Positions 16,137 to 23,565 of a stretch of 28,028 nt of DNA are shown one piece after another. A program made the position numbers and the translations under genes. Positions within the stretch are counted from its first letter, which is position 1. Every line of letters begins with the position of its first letter. The notes beneath the pieces are model-generated. The model did not search any database and was not told the origin of the DNA. It saw only the letters and a program-made list of their open reading frames with translations. Origin of the DNA: Zhenpiania hominis (GTDB lineage: Bacteria; Bacillota; Clostridia; Peptostreptococcales; Anaerovoracaceae); assembly GCF_014333425.1 (NCBI RefSeq), contig NZ_JACRYT010000029.1, forward strand, positions 1 to 28,028, in the 5' to 3' direction.

Positions 16137-16213
16137 GGTCCGGTAGTTCAGTTGGTTAGAATGCCAGCCTGTCACGCTGGAGGTCGACGGTTCGAGCCCG
16201 TTCCGGATCGCCA
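16137..16213 (+). tRNA. tRNA-Asp (GTC)
   Basis: A 77-base cloverleaf with encoded CCA and discriminator G. Anticodon stem CAGCC-loop-GGCTG contains GTC. Acceptor GGTCCGG pairs with CCGGATC (one G-T). Confidence 0.9.
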
Positions 16214-16274
16214 ATTTTTCAAAAAAGCGGTTGCGTAAACTGCATGGAGCATATATAATAGATATGCGATATAT

Positions 16275-16351
16275 GGTGGGTATCGTCAAGTGGTTAAGAC
16301 AATGGATTGTGGCTCCATTATGCGTGGGTTCGAATCCCACTATCCACCCCA
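16275..16351 (+). tRNA. tRNA-His (GTG)
   Basis: A 77-base cloverleaf with encoded CCA. The anticodon loop TTGTGGC carries GTG. The extra G at -1 (16275) faces C73, the identity mark of tRNA-His. Confidence 0.92.
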
Positions 16352-16369
16352 CTTTTATAAAGCTGACGA

Positions 16370-16444
16370 TGGGGTATCGCCAAGTGGTAAGGCAATGGAT
16401 TCTGATTCCATCATGCGCAGGTTCGAATCCTGCTACCCTAGCCA
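16370..16444 (+). tRNA. tRNA-Gln (CTG)
   Basis: A 75-base cloverleaf with encoded CCA. The anticodon stem ATGGA/TCCAT has loop TTCTGAT, anticodon CTG. Acceptor TGGGGTA pairs with TACCCTA. Confidence 0.9.
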
Positions 16445-16450
16445 ATACAA

Positions 16451-16474
16451 AGGGCAAAACATCCGTTTTGCCCT
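16451..16474 (+). repeat. Perfect hairpin between tRNA-Gln and tRNA-Cys
   Basis: A 10-bp perfect stem AGGGCAAAAC / GTTTTGCCCT with loop ATCC. No U run follows, so it may be a processing signal or weak attenuator rather than a full terminator. Confidence 0.7.
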
Positions 16475-16481
16475 ATCATAT

Positions 16482-16556
<75 letters not shown>

Positions 16557-16560
16557 GAAT

Positions 16561-16603
16561 AAAAGCTCTGAATTTATTGAAGTTACAATGATTCAGAGCT
16601 TTT
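16561..16603 (+). terminator. tRNA operon terminator
   Basis: A 13-bp perfect stem AAAAGCTCTGAAT (16561-16573) with its complement at 16591-16603, ending in TTTTT. It starts 4 bases after tRNA-Cys. Confidence 0.88.
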
Positions 16604-16682
16604 TCCTTTCTTCAAAAACATTTACCCCTAATTTACCTTGTGCTTTTCCTATTTCCGTCCGAAACACATCAAAAAACAAGGA

Positions 16683-16815
16683 TTTGGTACGAGACTTGTG
16701 GGCTGGAGGGATCGAGAACCGGGGCGCAGGATGATTCAGGCGGTTTGTCGGATTGGAGAGCCTGCAAACAGGAAAGTTTCGTCCCAAACCTTGGAGGTTG
16801 GCCTGGTTTGGGACG
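16683..16815 (+). repeat. Structured repeat, copy 1
   Basis: About 107 bases (16683-16789) match copy 2 at 17798-17905 at roughly 90% by eye, including TGTGGGCTGGAGGGATCGAG and the CCTGCAAACAGG hairpin. It ends in an 11-bp hairpin CGTCCCAAACC (16780-16790) with GGTTTGGGACG (16805-16815); the hairpin's loop differs between the copies although the stem is kept. Both copies have the same orientation. Confidence 0.8.
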
Positions 16816-16848
16816 GAGAAGAGCGGAAGGGCGGCAGCAGGGGCTTCA

Positions 16849-17660
16849 TTATAACGGCTGCAAAAAATATTTCTTTATACAATCCTGAATGTGGCCAAAA
16901 TGAAGGGGATGTTTTTTTGTTTCATATGTCATGATCAGATTCAGTCCAAGATGATAGCCATTTTCCGCATAGGAATTCAGCTTTTGTATTGTTTTACAGG
17001 CGTAATCGGGCTGATCGATCATTCCAAAGTGCTCCCAGAGAATAAGGAGTCTGTGAGTTGGATGCACAATACAGAAATCAGGGGCATATTCGTATTGGCC
17101 CACTTGAATCAGCGGTTCGTAGCGAAAGGCAAGTTGAAATTCTTCCAGCATCGTGGCAATGTCAGCTTCGGCTTTGGAACGCGTGGGCAGCCCGCCTTTC
17201 GAGAAATGTTTCAATTCTTGCGGATATTTCGAGTTTTTCCGGTAATGTGCTTGAAGCCATTTTTCAGGGTTGATGTCTCCGGGAAGCAAAAAAGGAGAAA
17301 AATCAAAATCCTGGTAATGGGCAGGCAGAGAAGCGCGGATTTCAACAGGGCTATAGAGTTGGAATTGGGAGAGCATTTTTTCAGGCAAAGGCAGTTTTTC
17401 TCTAATATGGGGACTGCCTTGGAAAGATAACGGTTTGTCTGCAGCTGGGTGATAAGCTGTTTGTTTTCAGGAAGCTGATCTAAGATAGGAATCTGCCTCC
17501 ATTTTCCCTGATATCGTACTCCTCGATAGAAGTGATCATGTTTATAGGCCAGATAGCCCTTTGGAAGCTGCTTTTGTACGTCGCGCATCTGCTGAAGCAA
17601 GTACTGTTCGTTTTGAAGCTCTGCTTTCAGGCTGTTAAGTAAATGAAACTGTTGATACAT
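16849..17660 (-). pseudogene. PD-(D/E)XK nuclease-like protein, frameshifted
   Basis: ATG 17660-17658 has AAGGAGGT 6 bases upstream and a good promoter. Residues 1-88 (MYQQFHLLNSLKAELQNEQY, a coiled-coil start, then YRGVRYQGKWRQIP) read to about 17400. The frame is then lost, and the rest (LPLPEKMLSQ onward) continues in the next frame to 16849. The break is at a run of five A's (T's at 17395-17399 on the plus strand); six would restore one protein of about 270 residues. The second half has RSKAEADI, APDFCIVHP and LILWEHFG, the acidic residues of a PD-(D/E)XK fold with His in place of the usual Lys, a family of unknown role common in clostridia. One base change, sequencing error or programmed slippage could all explain it. 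Confidence 0.75.
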
Positions 17661-17686
17661 AAAATACCTCCTTTTAAATTGGAAAT

Positions 17687-17715
17687 ATATTACAATTTAT
17701 TCAAAAAGAAGTCAA
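17687..17715 (-). promoter_or_regulatory. Promoter of the nuclease-like gene
   Basis: On the minus strand TTGACT (17715-17710), 17 bases, TAATAT (17692-17687), 27 bases before the ATG. It lies in the 329-base gap 17661-17989, which otherwise holds only the inverted repeat and repeat copy 2. Confidence 0.8.
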
Positions 17716-17764
17716 CTGATTTCGATAAAAAAAGAAAATTTTCTTTGGTTGGTTGTTCGACACC

Positions 17765-17812
17765 AAGTTTCGTACTATGTTTGGAAAATCGGTGTAATTT
17801 AGTACGAAACTT
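17765..17812. repeat. 13-bp inverted repeat at the edge of repeat copy 2
   Basis: AAGTTTCGTACTA (17765-17777) and its exact reverse complement (17800-17812) enclose 22 bases. The right arm is the start of repeat copy 2; AAGTTTCGT also recurs inside both copies just before the final hairpin. Confidence 0.75.
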
Positions 17813-17931
17813 GTGGGCTGGAGGGATCGAGAAGCGAAGGCGCAGGGCAATTCAGGCAGTTTGTCGGATTGGAGAACCTGCAAACAGGAAAGTTTCGTCC
17901 CAAACAAGATGATTCTTCAAGGTTTGGGACG
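17798..17931 (+). repeat. Structured repeat, copy 2
   Basis: The partner of copy 1 across the nuclease-like gene. It ends in CGTCCCAAAC (17896-17905) paired with GTTTGGGACG (17922-17931). The stem sequence is the same as in copy 1 but the loop (AAGATGATTCTTCAAG) is different, and differences such as A/G changes fall outside the stems. This suggests conserved structure. Confidence 0.8.
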
Positions 17932-17989
17932 GAAAGCGGGAGTGGAAGGATGGGAACTGGAAAAGATGCCAGGTGTTTGGTCAAATTAG

Positions 17990-19420
17990 TTACAGCAGAT
18001 TTTTAAATGCGAGAACTTTGGTTCGAGTCATTTCTTCAAAAGTAGACATGACTCCCTCTGTTCCTACGCCGCTCTGTTTCCAGCCTCCGAAGGGCATTTC
18101 GAAGGAACGCAGGAAGGTAGAACCGTTAATGATGACACTTCCGGCTTCTAATCTGGCTGCCATGCGGTGAGCGCGCTTTGAATCAGCGGTGAAAATACAG
18201 CTGGAAAGGCCAAATACAGAACGATTGGCCATTTCAACCGCTTCATCATCTGTGTGGAAAGAAAGAATCGGAACTACCGGTCCGAAGACTTCCATATCCT
18301 GTGCGATATCTGCGGAAGAAGGGACATTGACCAGTACAGTCGGCTCATAAAAAGCGCCGTTGCGTTTTCCTCCAAGGGCAATTTCGGCACCCTGGCTGAC
18401 CGTGAGATTGACCTGTTTTTCTACTTCCCGGGCCGCGTCTTCATTAATCAGGCAGGTGACCTGTGTGTCTTCACAGGAGGGAAGCCCGACCTTGAGATCG
18501 GCGATCAGACGCACCGCCTTTTCGGTAAATTCCTCCACCAGGGAATCATGAATGAGAAAACGTTTACTGGCAGAGCAAACCTGCCCGGAATTGATCATTC
18601 TCCCGGCAACAATTTCGCTGACGGCAAGATCTAAATCCCCATCGTCAAGAACAATAAAGGGATCATTTCCGCCTAATTCCAGAGCGTAAGGCGTCAGATT
18701 TTTAGCTGCGGTTTCCGCGATTTTCAAGCCGGTTTCCGTGCTGCCGGTAATGGTTACAAAAGCGGTGCGTGGATCGGCGACGGCCTTTTGCTTTAAAGGT
18801 CCGGGGGCGGTTACACACTGAATCGCGCCGTCCGTAACGCCAGCCTCGACGAGAAGCTGCGTCATCTTTAGGTTTGTCAACGGGTTTCCTGAAGGTGGAA
18901 GCACAAGCGCCGCGTTCCCCATCATTAGTGCGGGCGCCACCTTCTGGCAGAACAAGTTGGACGGAAAATTGAAAGGAATAATGCAGAGCACAATTCCCAC
19001 AGGCTCTTTTGTAACCAGCTGCAGATTTTGTTCATGGCCCGGTTCAATGCCGGGAGGAATGATGGTTCCATAATAGTGCTTGGCCTTTTCGGCAAAGGCG
19101 CGAAAAGCAGTGGAAATGTTGGAAATTTCCTGCCTTGCCTGGGTAATTGGCTTACCGTTATCCGCGGATAACGTCTGGATGAGTTCCTCCTTGTCCCGTT
19201 CGACTAGGACCAGAAAACGCATCAGAATTTCCGCTCTTTTATAAACCGGAACTTTGGCCCATTTTTTCTGTCCCTCACGGGCGGCTTCAAAAGCAAGCTC
19301 CAGATCTTCCTCCGAAGCGACAGGAACTGTATCTAAAATAGTGCCATCCGCAGGGGCGTAAATTTCTCTTGTCATACCGCTCACACTGTCAGTGGGTTTT
19401 CCATTTATGATCATTTTCAT
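17990..19420 (-). CDS. Aldehyde dehydrogenase (NAD(P)-dependent family)
   Basis: 476 residues from ATG 19420-19418, with AGGAGG 8 bases before; a TTG two codons earlier is less likely. The ALDH fold shows PFNFPSN (N151), LELGGNDPF (general base E248) and SGQVCSASKR (nucleophile C282), closing with EMPFGGWKQSG. It resembles the succinate-semialdehyde/lactaldehyde group and would oxidise an aldehyde to the acid. An oddity is VLPPSGNP where most members have KPS: the cofactor-ribose-binding Lys is missing. It is divergent from the transporter-GRE run across a shared control region, so it probably handles an aldehyde from that pathway (inference). Confidence 0.88.
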   Translation of the reverse strand: MKMIINGKPTDSVSGMTREIYAPADGTILDTVPVASEEDLELAFEAAREGQKKWAKVPVYKRAEILMRFLVLVERDKEELIQTLSADNGKPITQARQEISNISTAFRAFAEKAKHYYGTIIPPGIEPGHEQNLQLVTKEPVGIVLCIIPFNFPSNLFCQKVAPALMMGNAALVLPPSGNPLTNLKMTQLLVEAGVTDGAIQCVTAPGPLKQKAVADPRTAFVTITGSTETGLKIAETAAKNLTPYALELGGNDPFIVLDDGDLDLAVSEIVAGRMINSGQVCSASKRFLIHDSLVEEFTEKAVRLIADLKVGLPSCEDTQVTCLINEDAAREVEKQVNLTVSQGAEIALGGKRNGAFYEPTVLVNVPSSADIAQDMEVFGPVVPILSFHTDDEAVEMANRSVFGLSSCIFTADSKRAHRMAARLEAGSVIINGSTFLRSFEMPFGGWKQSGVGTEGVMSTFEEMTRTKVLAFKNLL

Positions 19421-19461
19421 AAGCAATGCCTCCTATAGACTGCTGAAATATTTTTAACGTA

Positions 19462-19490
19462 AGTCTAACTTTAAAAAAAATTCCTGTCAA
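19462..19490 (-). promoter_or_regulatory. Promoter of the aldehyde dehydrogenase
   Basis: On the minus strand TTGACA (19490-19485), 17 bases, TAGACT (19467-19462). The leader to the ATG is about 35-40 bases. Confidence 0.7.
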
Positions 19491-19509
19491 TCCCTTTTTT
19501 TATTTTTGG

Positions 19510-19606
19510 TGCTCCCATGCTCTCGGAGAAAAGGAGCGTAAGGAAAGAATGACGCTTTGTGTGCGGAATGTAAAATTTTTTTAAAGCCGCTTGACAAATG
19601 GGAGCA
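19510..19606. promoter_or_regulatory. Candidate shared operator half-sites
   Basis: TGCTCCCAT (19510-19518) and its exact complement ATGGGAGCA (19598-19606) lie 79 bases apart. One sits between the -35 and -10 of the permease promoter, the other about 20 bases upstream of the ALDH -35. Each therefore reads ATGGGAGCA in the direction of its own gene. This placement suits one regulator controlling both directions. The regulator gene is not in the window. Confidence 0.4.
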
Positions 19607-19619
19607 TTTTGGGTAATAT
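19591..19619 (+). promoter_or_regulatory. Promoter of the ABC transporter-GRE operon
   Basis: TTGACA (19591-19596), 17 bases, TAATAT (19614-19619), about 55 bases before the permease start. A near-consensus promoter. Confidence 0.8.
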
Positions 19620-19674
19620 GTGTAACCGTAGCAACATTAGTGAAAATTTATGTATATATAATCTGGAGGTTATG

Positions 19675-20523
19675 ATGCAGGAGAAAATGATAAACAGACC
19701 ATTATCGGTAAAGAGACGGAGCGCCGCAGGCAACGGAAAACACAGATTGAAACATCCGATTAGGACGACAAATCTGATTTCAGCGGGTGTGGTGCTTGCC
19801 ATTTTAGTAGTCTGGATGATTGTGAGTCAGCAGGGGATTGTAGATGAGAAAATTGTTCCGAGTGTAAGATCCGTATGGGAAGCGCTCGTATCCATCAGCG
19901 TGGAAGGATATAAGGGGAGCACGCTCTTACAGCATTTGGGCGCAAGCTTTTTCCGCCTGTTTACTGCCTTTGGCCTGGCTATTGTTACGGCAGTGCCACT
20001 GGGGCTGCTCAGTGGACAGAATGAGAAAATCAGAGCCGCCTTTGAACCGATTATTGAGTTTGTACGACCCCTGCCGCCTCTGGCGTACTATACCGTACTC
20101 GTGCTGTGGATGGGAATTGAAAATGAATCGAAAATCGCCCTTTTGTTCCTGGCATGCTTCGCGCCGATTTTTATCGCTTGCGCCGCGGCAGTGCAGAAAA
20201 TCCCGGCCAGCTATATCAACGCGGCGACAACCTTGGGGGCAAGTAACCGGCAGGTGTTCTGGAAAGTTGTCCTGCCTTATTCGGCGCCGGACATATTCAC
20301 AGGAATCCGAACGGCCATGGGGCACGGATACAGTACGCTTGTAGCGGCGGAAATGGTTGCGGCGGCGTCAGGAATCGGCTGGATGGTGCTGGATGCCAGC
20401 AACTGGCTGAGAAGTGATGTTATTTTCGCGGGAATTATCGTAATGGGGATTACCGGTATTCTGATTGATAAAATTTTCCGTCTGGCTGAGAAACGGCTGG
20501 TTCCATGGAAAGGAAACCTGTAA
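19675..20523 (+). CDS. ABC transporter permease (nitrate/sulfonate/taurine class)
   Basis: A 282-residue inner-membrane permease with about six hydrophobic spans. The EAA loop that docks the ATPase is INAATTLGASNRQVFWKVVL, followed by PYSAPDIFTGIRTAMGHGY. The N-terminus is basic and cytoplasmic. It is closest in look to SsuC/TauC/ThiX. GGAGGT (19665-19670) favours ATG 19675; ATG 19672 is one base from that site. It is the first gene of the plus-strand run, ahead of the binding protein by 52 bases. The substrate class (sulfonate, nitrate, thiamine precursor and similar) cannot be fixed by the permease. Confidence 0.88.
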   Translation: MQEKMINRPLSVKRRSAAGNGKHRLKHPIRTTNLISAGVVLAILVVWMIVSQQGIVDEKIVPSVRSVWEALVSISVEGYKGSTLLQHLGASFFRLFTAFGLAIVTAVPLGLLSGQNEKIRAAFEPIIEFVRPLPPLAYYTVLVLWMGIENESKIALLFLACFAPIFIACAAAVQKIPASYINAATTLGASNRQVFWKVVLPYSAPDIFTGIRTAMGHGYSTLVAAEMVAAASGIGWMVLDASNWLRSDVIFAGIIVMGITGILIDKIFRLAEKRLVPWKGNL

Positions 20524-20575
20524 AACAGAAACGGAACGATAGAAAAAAGCAAAAGAAAGTGTATGGAGGATAAAA

Positions 20576-21619
20576 ATGAAAGTAAAGAGAATCCTAACTG
20601 TAGTTTTAGTTCTTATGATCACCGCTCTGGCGCTGACAGGCTGCGGCGGCAGCGATACAGACAGCAGTGGAGAAAATGGTCTGCCGGAAAAGGTTACCAT
20701 CGCGATGCAGCCGCTGACAAGTGTGGGGATCATTCCTGTGCAGGAAGATGGCTTCAGCAAAATGGATGTTACAGCTGAGGTGAAGAACTTTGATTCGGGG
20801 CGCGATATGGTAAACGCTTTGACTTCCGACAGTGTGGATTTTGCTATGATGCTGGGAATTTGTCCGACAACCGTAGGGCTTACATCCGGCAGCGATTACA
20901 AAATTATCTGGGTAGACTGTTTAATCCGTGATTCGGAGGGCCTGGTTGTAAGGGAAAACAGTGGAATTAAGGATGTACGCGATCTGAAAGGAAAGAAAGT
21001 AGGAGTTACCACGGCTTCCAGCGGCCATTATGGGCTGCTGTGCGCGCTGGAAGATGCGGGTATGAGCGCGGAGGACATCGAAATTGTGGATCTGCAGCCG
21101 GATGCGATTAACTCCGCATGGCAGAGAGGCGATATTGATGCTGCTTACACCTGGAATCCGACGTTAATCAATCTCAAAAACAACGGAGGCAACGTGCTTC
21201 TGACCGGAGCAGATCTGGCGGAGAAAGGACATCAGACGGTGAATTTCCATGTGGTACGTACGGAGTTTGCCGAACAGTATCCAGAGCTTGTAAAGCAGTA
21301 TTGCAGCGTGCTTGCGGATGCCGCCGCGTTGTATGAAAGCGATCCGGATAAGGCGTATGAGATCGTTGGAGCTTATCATGAGCTGTCTGTAGATGAGACA
21401 AAAGAGCAGATGTCTGACGAATATGTAACGTTGGAGAATCAGCTCAGCGATGAAGCATTTGGAAATGATACCATCGCGAAAAATATTCTGGAAGTCGCGG
21501 AGTTCATGAAAGAACAAGGTGAAATCGAAGATGCCAAAGATCTGGAATTTTTCAAAAATGCCATTGACACAAGTTATATTGAAGCGCTGCTGGCTGAACA
21601 GCAGGAAACAGAAGAATAA
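20576..21619 (+). CDS. ABC transporter substrate-binding lipoprotein (NMT1/SsuA-like)
   Basis: 347 residues with a lipoprotein signal (MKVKRILTVVLVLMITALAL then the lipobox LTGC, lipid-modified C23), a Ser/Gly-rich linker and a two-lobe type II binding fold. Landmarks are TIAMQPLTSVGI, MVNALTSDSVDFAMM, DVRDLKGKKVGVTTASSGHY and RGDIDAAYTWNP, typical of SsuA/TauA/ThiY proteins. TauA-type proteins bind taurine, SsuA aliphatic sulfonates, ThiY a pyrimidine. ATG has GGAGG 7 bases upstream. It delivers the ligand to the permease at 19675. The ligand of this one is not known from sequence. Confidence 0.88.
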   Translation: MKVKRILTVVLVLMITALALTGCGGSDTDSSGENGLPEKVTIAMQPLTSVGIIPVQEDGFSKMDVTAEVKNFDSGRDMVNALTSDSVDFAMMLGICPTTVGLTSGSDYKIIWVDCLIRDSEGLVVRENSGIKDVRDLKGKKVGVTTASSGHYGLLCALEDAGMSAEDIEIVDLQPDAINSAWQRGDIDAAYTWNPTLINLKNNGGNVLLTGADLAEKGHQTVNFHVVRTEFAEQYPELVKQYCSVLADAAALYESDPDKAYEIVGAYHELSVDETKEQMSDEYVTLENQLSDEAFGNDTIAKNILEVAEFMKEQGEIEDAKDLEFFKNAIDTSYIEALLAEQQETEE

Positions 21620-21634
21620 GAAAGTTGGTGCGAT

Positions 21635-22438
21635 TTGAAAAATCATCAAGAACAGAAAACACGACTGATGACCATTCGGGATTTATCCCTGCGCTATGAA
21701 GGCACAGACCATTCCAGAGAGACCCTTGCTCTCAGTGGCGTTAACCTGGATATTATGGAGGGGGATTTCGTCTGTGTGCTGGGTCCGTCAGGCTGCGGCA
21801 AAAGTACGCTGCTGAATATTATGGCAGGACTTCTTCAGGCTACAGAGGGAACCATTGAGATGCTGGGAGAGCCGGTTACAGGAGTGGACTGGAAGCGTGC
21901 GGTCGTCTTTCAGACCCCGACTCTTTATCCATGGCTGGATGTATATAAAAATGTGGCCTTCGGTCCCGATGTACGGGGGATTGATAAAAAGGAAGCGGAA
22001 GATCGCGCGAAAACCTATCTGAACCTGGTAGGACTCGCGGATTTCGCCCATGCGAGACCTTACGAGCTGTCGGGCGGTATGCGGCAGAGAGTGGCTCTGG
22101 CGCGGGCTCTGGTCAACGATCCTAAAATGCTGCTAATGGATGAACCCTTTGGGGCGCTGGACGCCTTCACAAGAAATACCATGCAGGATCTGATCCGGAA
22201 AATCTGGAAAGAGACCAAGAAAACTGTATTTCTGATTACACATGATGTAGATGAGGCTCTCACCCTGGGAACCAGAATTATCGCTATGTCGCCTCGTCCG
22301 GGAAGGATTATCAAGGAAGCGGAGATCGGATTTACTCTGCAGATGGAGGATAGTCAGGAAGACGCCCGTTACAGCCCGGAATACATTCATCTGAGAAAAG
22401 AGATCCTTCAGCTGATGGCGGAAGGGCAGAAAGGATAA
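21635..22438 (+). CDS. ABC transporter ATP-binding protein
   Basis: 267 residues with all motifs intact: Walker A GPSGCGKST (50-58), Q-loop Q93, signature LSGGMRQR (145-152), Walker B LLMDEP (166-171), switch H203. It is the SsuB/TauB type and energises the permease encoded two genes upstream. The start is TTG 21635 (a weak AAGAAAG upstream); ATG 21668 has no better ribosome site and would remove 11 residues. It lies 15 bases after the binding-protein stop, and the alcohol dehydrogenase follows 1 base after its own stop, so translation is coupled. Confidence 0.9.
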   Translation: MKNHQEQKTRLMTIRDLSLRYEGTDHSRETLALSGVNLDIMEGDFVCVLGPSGCGKSTLLNIMAGLLQATEGTIEMLGEPVTGVDWKRAVVFQTPTLYPWLDVYKNVAFGPDVRGIDKKEAEDRAKTYLNLVGLADFAHARPYELSGGMRQRVALARALVNDPKMLLMDEPFGALDAFTRNTMQDLIRKIWKETKKTVFLITHDVDEALTLGTRIIAMSPRPGRIIKEAEIGFTLQMEDSQEDARYSPEYIHLRKEILQLMAEGQKG

Positions 22439-22439
22439 A

Positions 22440-23564
22440 ATGCGAGAAATACTACTGAAACCAGAACTATATAAATTCAGAACCTTCGGCGAGCTTGGCG
22501 GAACCTTCTGTCTGGGAAAACGGGATTTGATTTTTACGACAGAAGCTTTATATGAAGCCTTTGTGAAGCCTTACACTCGGAATGTTCCCTTCCTGCGGCA
22601 GGATATCCGTGACGGAGAGCCTACGGAAGACATGATAGAAGAAATTTTTGCAGGGCTTGACTACGACTCCTATGACAGGGTTATTGCAATCGGAGGCGGC
22701 ACTGTAATGGATATCGGAAAGCTGCTTTGTGTCAGGCGGACCGGGACGGTAAATGAACTGTTTTTTAAACGGGCGGAGCTGATACGGGAAAAACAGCTTA
22801 TAGCTGTTCCGACAACATGCGGCACAGGATCCGAGGTCACAAGTACTTCGGTGGCAATTGTAAAAGACGGGCATGGAAATACGACAAAGCTGGGGCTGCT
22901 TTCGGAATCGCTGATTGCGGATACGGCGTGCCTGATTCCTGAGTTTCTTCAGACCCTGCCGGATGAGCCCTTTGCGGGTTCCCTTATTGACGCGCTGATT
23001 CATGCCACAGAGGCTTTTCTCTCCCCGGGCAGAGCAACGATGACTTCCGATCTTTTCGCCTGGAAAGCCATCGAACTTCTGCTGGAAGGGCTGAAACGAA
23101 ACCGGGAGGGAAGCTGCGATCTGAGAACGGATTACGCGGAAGAACTCCTGACTGCCGCCTGCTATGCGGGGATCGCCTTCCTTCAGGCAGGATGCGGCAC
23201 GGTTCACGGTTTGTCTTATCCTTTGAGCGGAGCTTACTTAGTGAGACACGGGGAAGCCAACTACGCTTTCTTTGAAGCGGTGCTGGATTTTTATCAACAA
23301 AAGAACCCCCAGGGAAAGATCCGCAAACTGCAGCAGATGATCGGCAGTGTTTTCGGATGTTCGGAAGAAAAGGCTCTCCGCGCGTTGGCAGAAGCGGAGC
23401 ACGCTCTGCTCCCGATAAAACAGCTGCGGCAATACGGCGTAAAAGAAGCGGATTTGCAACTGTTCACACAATCCGTTTTCGCCAATCAGAAACGGCTGGT
23501 GGATAACTCCTATGTTCCTTTGGACGAGCAGAGCGTAGAGCGGCTGTATCGGGAGGTTTACTGA
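22440..23564 (+). CDS. Iron-containing alcohol dehydrogenase
   Basis: A 374-residue group III (Fe-dependent) alcohol dehydrogenase. Nucleotide-binding AIGGGTVMDIGK (83-94), PTTCGTGSE (124-132), and metal ligands D184, H188, H256 and H270 with the usual spacing (LIDALIH...GTVHGLSYPLSGAYLVRHG). The N-terminal pattern resembles the 4-hydroxybutyrate dehydrogenase subgroup; sulfoacetaldehyde reductases of the taurine-isethionate route also belong to this superfamily. It interconverts an alcohol and an aldehyde with NAD(P)H. It starts 1 base after the ATPase stop and 1 base separates it from the activase gene. Its place between transporter and GRE suggests it prepares the GRE substrate or reduces its aldehyde product. 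Confidence 0.87.
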   Translation: MREILLKPELYKFRTFGELGGTFCLGKRDLIFTTEALYEAFVKPYTRNVPFLRQDIRDGEPTEDMIEEIFAGLDYDSYDRVIAIGGGTVMDIGKLLCVRRTGTVNELFFKRAELIREKQLIAVPTTCGTGSEVTSTSVAIVKDGHGNTTKLGLLSESLIADTACLIPEFLQTLPDEPFAGSLIDALIHATEAFLSPGRATMTSDLFAWKAIELLLEGLKRNREGSCDLRTDYAEELLTAACYAGIAFLQAGCGTVHGLSYPLSGAYLVRHGEANYAFFEAVLDFYQQKNPQGKIRKLQQMIGSVFGCSEEKALRALAEAEHALLPIKQLRQYGVKEADLQLFTQSVFANQKRLVDNSYVPLDEQSVERLYREVY

Positions 23565-23565
23565 T

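Noticed and set aside
16638..16934. Plus-strand open frames over the two repeat copies (also 17643-17912) sharing the peptide IQAVCRIGEPANRKVSSQT
   Set aside because: The shared peptide follows from the DNA repeat itself; there is no ribosome site, no common start and the ends differ, so these are not genes.
22548..23207. 219-codon minus-strand frame over the Fe-ADH
   Set aside because: Antisense shadow of a gene with intact metal-binding and cofactor motifs.
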